Below, piece after piece: positions 1 through 5,800 of a stretch of DNA of 14,264 nucleotides (positions are counted from its first letter, which is position 1; the number at the start of each line of letters is the position of its first letter). The position numbers were made by a program, and so were the translations under genes. Under the pieces are notes generated by a model. The model saw only the letters and a list, made by a program, of their open reading frames with translations. It was not told where the DNA came from and ran no database searches. The stretch comes from JAGMDK01 sp023128695 (GTDB taxonomy: Bacteria; Planctomycetota; Phycisphaerae; UBA1845; Fen-1342), in contig DAOVQG010000098.1 of assembly GCA_030628805.1 (NCBI GenBank), positions 1 through 14,264 on the forward strand, read 5' to 3'.

Positions 1-114
1 GCCGAGGTACGTGACGCCGCCGGTCACGCGAATGTCGCAACTACGTCGGTCTACCTCCACGTGGCGGTTGAGGATGACGGCGCGCTCGGCAACATCTTCA
101 CCGTCGCCGAATGA
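1..114 (+). CDS. tyrosine recombinase (integrase), C-terminal end, partial
   Basis: Only the last 37 codons are in the window; the gene runs off the left edge. The translation contains GHANVATTSVYLH, the C-terminal part of a tyrosine recombinase catalytic domain. The His of GHA is the second conserved His or His/Trp of the active site, and the Tyr of SVYLH is in the place of the nucleophile. These enzymes cut and rejoin DNA at att sites through a 3'-phosphotyrosine link. The stop codon TGA (112-114) abuts the stop of a convergent gene, forming TGATCA. A second copy of this end lies at 9185-9298. Whether the full-length enzyme exists to the left cannot be seen. Confidence 0.85.
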   Translation, partial: AEVRDAAGHANVATTSVYLHVAVEDDGALGNIFTVAE

Positions 115-169
115 TCAATTATCCGCCGGGTCGGCGGCGGCTCTATCTTCGCCATCCAGCTTCTCCAAC
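115..169 (-). pseudogene. 3' remnant of the unknown gene found whole-length at 9299-10252
   Basis: On the minus strand this encodes LEKLDGEDRAAADPADN followed by a stop. The other copy ends LLEKLDAEDRAAAADPADN. Upstream of 169 the sequence is unrelated to the other copy, so this is a severed gene end with no function of its own. It dates the breakpoint to just right of 169. Confidence 0.8.
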
Positions 170-234
170 TGTAGCGCTTCAGAGGAAGTGAGACACTTGG
201 CTGATCTGGTATAGTGACGGTTTCTCCGAAGGTC

Positions 235-269
235 TTGAGGGGGCACCGGCTCCGCAGGTTCCCCCTCAA
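235..269. other. stem-loop upstream of the IS OrfA remnant
   Basis: TTGAGGGGG at 235-243 is perfectly complementary to CCCCCTCAA at 261-269, with a 17-base loop. A second small hairpin (CTCC...GGAG) follows near 294-308. There is no T-run, so a classical terminator is unlikely. Its place 93 bases before the transposase start would suit an IS leader hairpin that blocks read-in translation; that role is inference. Nothing else is recognised in 170-361. Confidence 0.45.
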
Positions 270-361
270 ACTCCCCCTCCTGGGGCTTCTTTCTCCTCCT
301 GGGGGAGGCAGTGACGCCCTTTCGAGGGATGTCAGGCGTTTGCTCGCAAGGAGGAACCATC

Positions 362-625
362 ATGAGCAAACAGAAGCGACGTCGGCAGTGGCGTCCGGCC
401 GACCAGCTCCGCATCGTCCGGGAGACCCTCCCGTCCGACGGCAAGCTGGCGGCGATCTGCCGTCGCGAGGGCCTGTCCCCCAACCTGGTCTCTCAGTGGC
501 GTAAACAACTGCTGGCCTTAACCGCCTGCCCGCCGACGCTGAGCGTTTGGGCAATCCGACGCTGGGAGCGCCGCCGATCCAAGAGCCGCCGGGGTAAGCG
601 TCCCCTCCAGTGGGAGGGTCGTTGA
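362..625 (+). pseudogene. IS3/IS911-type transposase OrfA, truncated
   Basis: The first 51 or so residues (MSKQKRRRQWRPADQLRIVR at the start, then RREGLSPNLVSQWRKQLLA) are a typical helix-turn-helix OrfA of the IS3/IS911 group, which binds the IS ends. The start ATG at 362 is set by a strong AAGGAGG (348-354), seven bases upstream. After about base 515 the translation loses resemblance to the family and runs to a stop at 623-625 in arginine-rich sequence, so the leucine-zipper region of OrfA and the whole of OrfB (DDE transposase) are missing. No terminal inverted repeats or target duplication could be identified. The remnant sits about 190 bases from the breakpoint of direct-repeat copy A, so an IS-mediated rearrangement is plausible. 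It is not expected to be active. Confidence 0.75.
603..618. terminator. short hairpin downstream of the PEP-CTERM gene
   Basis: CCCTCC (603-608) pairs with GGAGGG (613-618) around the loop AGTG, 60 bases beyond the stop codon of the minus-strand PEP-CTERM gene. No T-run follows on the minus strand, so it could be a 3' end-stabilising hairpin rather than an intrinsic terminator. Confidence 0.3.
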
Positions 626-677
626 CGTGGGAGCGTCGCGATCTTCGGACTGCCAGGCTGTTCGGCAAACAACGAGC

Positions 678-1511
678 CTATCGCGCTGTACGACCAGCCC
701 GGCGGCGCAGCGCGAGCAAACCTCCTACGAGCAGCAGTCCCAGCGTGGCCGGCTCGGGGGTGTCCTGATTGGGATACACCGTGAACTGGACCGCGTGCAT
801 GACATCCGGGTCCAACGCCACGATTGTCGACAGGGCACCGTTGAATGTCACGTCCTCGCTTTCGGTCCCGCTGCCGGTGATGATCTCCGTGTAGGACAAC
901 GGGCCACCCGGCACAATTTGCCAATCACCAAACTCGTCCTCGTACTCCAGCAACATGTTCACGTTGGCGTCGCTGTAGTACGGTGCGCCCGGCTCCGCCT
1001 GCCCGGTCAGGTGGATCTCGTAGTCGAACGAGAAAAACATCTCGATCGGGTCGGTACTGCCGGGGACGGCCGGGGTGATGTTGAAGTAATCGAACATCAT
1101 TCCGTACGGTTTAGCCCACGCCCACCCACCAACAAGGTTCGTGACGCTTCCCTCGCCGTAGAGCTCTTCCGCGGCCAGATCCACCGTGACCGAGCCCCAG
1201 GCCAGAGCCGTCGAGGCGAAGGCGCTGACGACGCCGAACTCGTCGGGCGTGGTGTTGTAGTCGGCGCCGGCCCCGCCTTGTGAGTCGCTGACCTGGACCC
1301 ACGCCTCGCCCCGCCAGGCCGGCCCGCCGAAGCCGTCGTCCCAGAACCAGTTGATGGTCCCGTCGCCGGGGTTGACCAGGCCGTACTCGATGTTGGTGAT
1401 CTGCCCCGTCCCGGTCGCGAAGCCGTCGGCCCAAGCCGCCGGCGCTGCCGACAGAGAGATTCCCGCCGCCATGGCGGCGAGCAACGTCTGGGTTCTGCTC
1501 CTGCCGTTCAT
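678..1511 (-). CDS. PEP-CTERM exported protein, function unknown
   Basis: The product has 277 residues. Residues 1-29 are a Sec signal peptide (RSRTQ, then a hydrophobic run, then APAAWADG). The C-terminus is a PEP-CTERM tail: the motif PEP at 252-254, a hydrophobic segment (LGLLLVGGLLAL) and a basic end (RRRAGRTAR). In known systems such tails are processed by an exosortase/archaeosortase and the protein goes to the outer surface or an exopolysaccharide matrix. No exosortase gene is in this window. The middle is acidic and rich in aromatic and glycine residues (NWFWDDGFGGPAW, FFSFDYEIHL), consistent with an extracellular beta-sandwich, but I recognise no named domain. The start ATG (1511) is supported by AAGGAG seven bases upstream. 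It stands alone, with the same direction as the C39-RHS operon but separated from it by about 650 bases of repeats. Confidence 0.85.
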   Translation of the reverse strand: MNGRSRTQTLLAAMAAGISLSAAPAAWADGFATGTGQITNIEYGLVNPGDGTINWFWDDGFGGPAWRGEAWVQVSDSQGGAGADYNTTPDEFGVVSAFASTALAWGSVTVDLAAEELYGEGSVTNLVGGWAWAKPYGMMFDYFNITPAVPGSTDPIEMFFSFDYEIHLTGQAEPGAPYYSDANVNMLLEYEDEFGDWQIVPGGPLSYTEIITGSGTESEDVTFNGALSTIVALDPDVMHAVQFTVYPNQDTPEPATLGLLLVGGLLALRRRAGRTAR

Positions 1512-1580
1512 CTCGCTACTCCTTCTCGGTTAGAGAGCTTTTCGATTCGTTTCTTCCGTTCAAGTGCGGACATTGAGACG

Positions 1581-1649
1581 TAGGGTGGGCTCTGCCCGCC
1601 GTTCTCTCACCCGGCAGTCGCCCAAGGCGGGCGGAGCCCCGCCGACCTA
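1581..1649. repeat. GC-rich inverted repeat (intergenic)
   Basis: TAGGGTGGGCTCTGCCCGCC (1581-1600) and the reverse complement of 1626-1649 (starting TAGGTCGGCGGGGCTCCGCC) form an imperfect stem around a 25-base loop. The arms have the same flavour as the larger inverted repeat at 11061-11171 (GGTGGG...GCCCGCC), so both may belong to one dispersed palindromic family. It lies upstream of the PEP-CTERM start and downstream of the HEAT gene, and could also stop transcription arriving from the RHS operon. Confidence 0.55.
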
Positions 1650-1664
1650 GCTCCGGCGCCGATT

Positions 1665-2000
1665 CACTGCCTTCCGGGAGTGGTCTGCTGGGCTCCCTGG
1701 ACGATCCGGGGGCTTCTCCGCGCGTCCCGGAGGCTTCTCCGGACGTGCCGGCGGTTTCTCCGAGCGGCGCGGCGAGTTCTCCGGATCATCCGGAGAGACC
1801 TCCCGATCATCCGGAGGCTTCTCCAAGTGATCTGGAGAACTCCCCCGACGGTCCGGCGGCATCCGTGGACGATCCACTCCCGGAAGTGGTCGGGGCATTT
1901 CGACGAGCGGACGGGCCATCCCGAGCAGTGGACGAGTCATTCCCGGGAATGGGTGGTCCATTCCTTGGCGTGGAACAGTCATCCCGCCCAGCGAACCAGC
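1665..2000. repeat. sixteen degenerate 21-bp tandem repeats
   Basis: The stretch divides exactly into 21-base units with boundaries at 1665, 1686, 1707, 1728, 1749 and so on to 2000. Units at 1707-1853 share the pattern CGGNGG-NTTCTCC. Units from 1875 share CATTCC or CACTCC starts. Because 21 is a multiple of three, several frames stay open. On the minus strand they read as heptapeptides such as EKPPARP, EKPPGRA and EKPPDRP, then GMTRPLL and GMARPLV. On the plus strand they also read through. No ribosome site, signal peptide or known domain supports a protein here, so I annotate a repeat and not a gene. The rest of 1512-2159 shows only the inverted repeat at 1581-1649. Confidence 0.85.
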
Positions 2001-2159
2001 GCAAAGGGCATGACTCCGCGCGAGATGATGATCGTCACAGATCGACATTCTTCAGCCCTTTCCCTTGCCCACCTCCCGGCGCACCGGGATGGGCATGCCA
2101 CCGGTCGTCTGAAAAACAACTCCCGACCCCTTTTCTCCTGTGTAGGCATCGCAACCGGC

Positions 2160-2792
2160 CTATTTCATCCCGTCAAGTGCTTCGCGGGCTAAACTTGCCA
2201 CGAACTCGCTTCGATCCTCTAGAGCGTGCTGCAAGCAGCGCTCGGATCGAGTATGCCCGATCATACCCAACGCTACGCAAGCGTTAGCTCGCACGTTGTG
2301 GTCGGGGTCGTTATACACGCTTTCGCAGAGGGCTTCGATGGCCATCGAATGACCAAGACGGCCCAGCGAGGCCGCCGCCTCGATCCTTACACGTACGTCA
2401 TCACTATCAAGCGCCTCGATGAGCACAGGTACGCTGCAGGTTCCGCCAAGCCACCCCAAGGCGTACGCGACTTGTGGAAGATCCACACGCCCATCGGCTG
2501 TCCGGAGCAGTTTCTGCAGTACGGCTTCCCCGCCTTCAATCTCCCGGCCTGCCTGAACCCATGCTTCGTAACCGAGTCCCTCGGTTTTAGGTTCGTCTAG
2601 ATGATGATTGTCCAGGCTCGTGAAGGGAACCGCCTTGAGCCATTCAACGACTTGGCGATCGCTTGAATCCCCTACTTTCATTTCGCGTCCCTTGCCTCTG
2701 TCCAAACTCGGACCGGTTACACAACCCACACTCCACAGTGCCAGTACGACAACAGCGATCCACAAACGACTGAGGTAGATAATCCAGCGCAT
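2160..2792 (-). CDS. HEAT-repeat probable lipoprotein, last gene of the C39-RHS operon
   Basis: The product has 210 residues. Residues 4-22 are hydrophobic and end in SVGC, with Cys24 as the likely lipidated residue; the lipobox is imperfect because Ser occupies the -3 position. The C-terminal half (about 105-210) is a run of HEAT/PBS-type helical repeats: VAYALGWLGG, VPVLIEALDSDDVRVRIEAAASLGRLG, then ALCESVYNDPDHNVRANACVALGMIG. Such repeats bind other proteins. AGAGG seven bases before the ATG (2792) is the ribosome site. The gene starts 58 bases after the RHS stop, in the same direction, with no terminator visible between, so co-transcription is likely. By position it could be a surface partner of, or protection against, the RHS protein; that is inference. 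It has no enzymatic motif I recognise. Confidence 0.8.
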   Translation of the reverse strand: MRWIIYLSRLWIAVVVLALWSVGCVTGPSLDRGKGREMKVGDSSDRQVVEWLKAVPFTSLDNHHLDEPKTEGLGYEAWVQAGREIEGGEAVLQKLLRTADGRVDLPQVAYALGWLGGTCSVPVLIEALDSDDVRVRIEAAASLGRLGHSMAIEALCESVYNDPDHNVRANACVALGMIGHTRSERCLQHALEDRSEFVASLAREALDGMK

Positions 2793-2850
2793 TCCTTTGC
2801 CTCTGCTGTCTCGTCCTCAACGGGACCCGTTCGCCGCAACTTGTCGAGAT

Positions 2851-5800
2851 CTAGGGTATTCCGGGAGGCCAGGGGCCCCCAACACCAGCGTGTTTGAAGC
2901 TCTCCGTATCACCTTTACCACCTTTCATACTGAGCTTCTGAGTTGCGAATACTACAATCGATGTCCACTTGCAGGGACAATCAGGTGCGCTGCTGACTTT
3001 GATCGCGAACTGTAGCGTTCGAGATACGTTTCTTCCGGGCCGTTTTCCTAGTGCAGGCGGATCCGTGATGGTAGCCGTTTCTTTTCCAGGACATGGTTTC
3101 TTCCGATTCTTGGTCCAGCCATCGAAAGTGGGCGAGGTTGGGAAGCGCGCGTACAGGTCATTCCACGTCCAGGCCTTAATACCGAGCCGAGTTTGCCACG
3201 CTGGTGGGAGATCGGTCCTTTCCCACCACTCAAGCGTACAGTCCGCGAACTCTCTGTCCCATTTCTTGTATTCCAGATCGATCACGGCGTCAAAGCTGTG
3301 ACCCCAATGTGTCGCGTTATCGATTTTCTTTATATTCTTGATCTCCAGGTCTTCAACGCAGCAGCAGCAACACTTCTTTGCCTTCTCCCCTCCTTGCTCC
3401 CCCAGCGGATCGCCAAATGTCCAGGGGTTGTTGCGACAGTAGCTGTACCCGTTTCCCAGGTTATCCCCGTCACCCCATATGCCGATCGTGTCGCGGGTGG
3501 TGAAGCGTCCGGCGGAGGGGTCCAGATAGCGAGTACGGTAGTAGTACAAGCCCGTTTCGGCGTCAGAGCGCCGGCCTGTGAACAGGTAGGGATTGCCGAC
3601 TGCGGATTGGGGAATGGGGCTTCCGGATGAATCGAAGAACGATGGTGCGCCAAAGGCATCGTACGTGTAGCGTTCAACCGGTGCGCCGATGTCGTCGGTG
3701 AGGGCGATGATGCTGCCCAGGGCGTTGGCATGGTAGTAGAAGCGGTCGCCGTGAGGAGCAGCGCGGTCCATGGTGAGGACCTCGTCGATCCAGGCGCCGT
3801 AGGTGTAGCTGCGCGCGGGGGTGCCGTCCTCGTACTCCTCGATTGCGCGCCAATCGCGCGTGTAGACGTAGACCGTCGAGACGCCCCCGGCGAGCTTGCG
3901 GATGCGGCGGCCGAGGGCGTCGTACCAGTATTGGCCGAGGTCAACGCCGCCCTGCTTGACCAGCGTCAGGCGGTTCTCGGCCCGGAGCGTGGCCGTGGCG
4001 ATCGGGCGGTGATCGTAGTCGTAGAAGTACTTCTTGGCGTCGTCATCGACGGGGTCGTCAACGACCAGGTTGCCGTTCTTGTCGTGGGCGCGGTTGTGGC
4101 CGGCTTGCGGGGTGGCCGGGTCGCCGACGAGTGGCTCGGCGGGCTCGACGCCAACGGGATCGATGGGCCCCATGTCATCGGGACCCAGGGAGCCCAGCCT
4201 GTGGCCGCCGCCCGGGCCGCCCGGCCCCGGCGGGCACGGGACCATAAAGTCGTCCGGCAGACCGTCGTCGTCCGGCACCGGGCAGGGGCCGTCGTTCGAC
4301 TCGTCGTCGTACTCGTTCATCTGGTTGATCGCGTCGCAGTAGGTCCCGTCCTCACTGGGGTCGTTGACGTCGGCGATAGTGAACTGCTCCCAGTTGTGGA
4401 CGCCGTCGAGTTGCCAGGTACGCTCGCGCATCGGTACGGGGATGTCGCCGGCGACCCATTGGCCGCGTTTGAAGTCGATCAGCCGGTAGATCGGGTCGTA
4501 GCCGTACCGCTCGGATTGCGTGACCGGCTTGGCGTCGTCGTAGGGGATGGGCTCCTGGAGGTTGCGCGCATTGAGGCGGTTGCCGATCGCGTCGTAGTTG
4601 TGGGCGAAGCCGGCGAACGTGGTGACGCCGTCAGGAGCCACGTGGCGCAGCTCGGTGATCCAGTCATTGTCGTTGTAGCCGTAGCGGGCCTCGGTGCCGT
4701 TGTCGAATGTCTTGGTCAGCACGCGGTCGGCGGCGTCATACTCGTATGAAGCGGCGTCGCTGACGTCGGCCAGCCGGTTGCGCAGGTCGCGGGTCTCGAC
4801 CACCACCTTTCCGCTGGGATACGTGAGCGTGCGGGTGTTGGCGAGCGTATCGTACGCGTAGCCGACGGTATAGCTATACGTCAGCGGCAGGTCGGTCTGC
4901 GTGCTGCTGGTGATCCGGCCGACGTCGTCGTAGGCGTAGCCAACATGGCTGTGCTCGTTGTCGGCGGTGAGCATCCGGCCGGCCCGGTCGTAGGTGAAGG
5001 TGTCGGCCCGGTTCACCGGCACCTCTTCGGCGTAGTCACGCATGATCAGACGGTGCAGGTCGTCGTACGTGTAGCTGGTGACGTTGTCCATCTGATCGGT
5101 GCGGCTGGTCCGGTTGCCGGCCGCGTCGTGGCTGAACAAGACGTCCGTTTCGTCGGCGTACAACTCGCGGGTCAGGCGATTGGCCGCGTCGTACTCGTAT
5201 GCGGTGGTGTTGCCGTTGTCGTCGGTGATCTGTGTTTGGTTGCCGGCCCCATCATAAGCGTACGTGATGGTGATGTCCACCCCGCCGGGGTCCTTGGTCA
5301 TCGATAGACGCCGATCGAGACCGTCGTACGTGTACGTCGTGACCAGCCCCTCGTTGTCCGTCACCTGGATCAGGTTGCCGTTGGCGTCGTACTCGTAGGT
5401 GGTACACTTGTCGGTCGGGGTCTCGACCAACGGATCGCAGGCGGTGATGTGCCGATCGGCGGTGTCATAGGTGTACGTCCAGGGGTGGCCCAGGCCGTCG
5501 GCCTCGGTCAGCACGTTGCCGTTCTCGTCGTAGGTGTAGTCGGCGACGGCGCCGATCGAATCGCTCTCGCTGATGAGGCGATCGGCCTTGTCGTAGACGC
5601 GCGTGATCACGTTGCCGACCCGCGTGGTTTCCTCGATGACGTTGCTGGCCCCGTCGTAGACGTAGCTGGTGGTCAGGCTGGAGACGGTGCCGACGACCTG
5701 CACCTCCAAGCGATCGGCGGCATCGTAGGCGTAATCCGTGACCAGGTCGGTATCAGGATCGTTCTCGACCGTCACGCCAATCCGGTTGAACATGTAGTCG

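Larger units (their letters stand above)
1..169. repeat. direct repeat, copy A (integrase 3' end plus convergent gene 3' end)
   Basis: Bases 1-169 match 9185-9356 with about 13 substitutions and one 3-bp (one codon) indel, roughly 92% identity by eye. Similarity stops sharply after the shared TTCTCCAAC at 161-169. Copy A therefore keeps the last 17 codons of the minus-strand gene (115-169) and lacks the rest. The left limit of copy A is unknown because the window starts inside it. The pair flanks the PEP-CTERM and C39-RHS-HEAT genes. Confidence 0.9.

Noticed and set aside
2075..2088. Terminator after the HEAT gene (CCCGG-CGCA-CCGGG)
   Set aside because: The stem is only five pairs and no T-run follows on the minus strand.
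1647..2287. Proteins read through the 21-bp repeats on either strand
   Set aside because: Three frames stay open only because the unit is a multiple of three; no start signal or domain favours any one of them. Kept as a repeat.
3730..4749. Long plus-strand open frames opposite the RHS gene (also 5449-6012, 6943-7347, 7537-8136)
   Set aside because: They lie antisense to the YD-repeat gene, are Val/Asp-rich with repeated motifs that mirror the repeats, have no ribosome sites and resemble no family. High GC keeps these frames open by chance.
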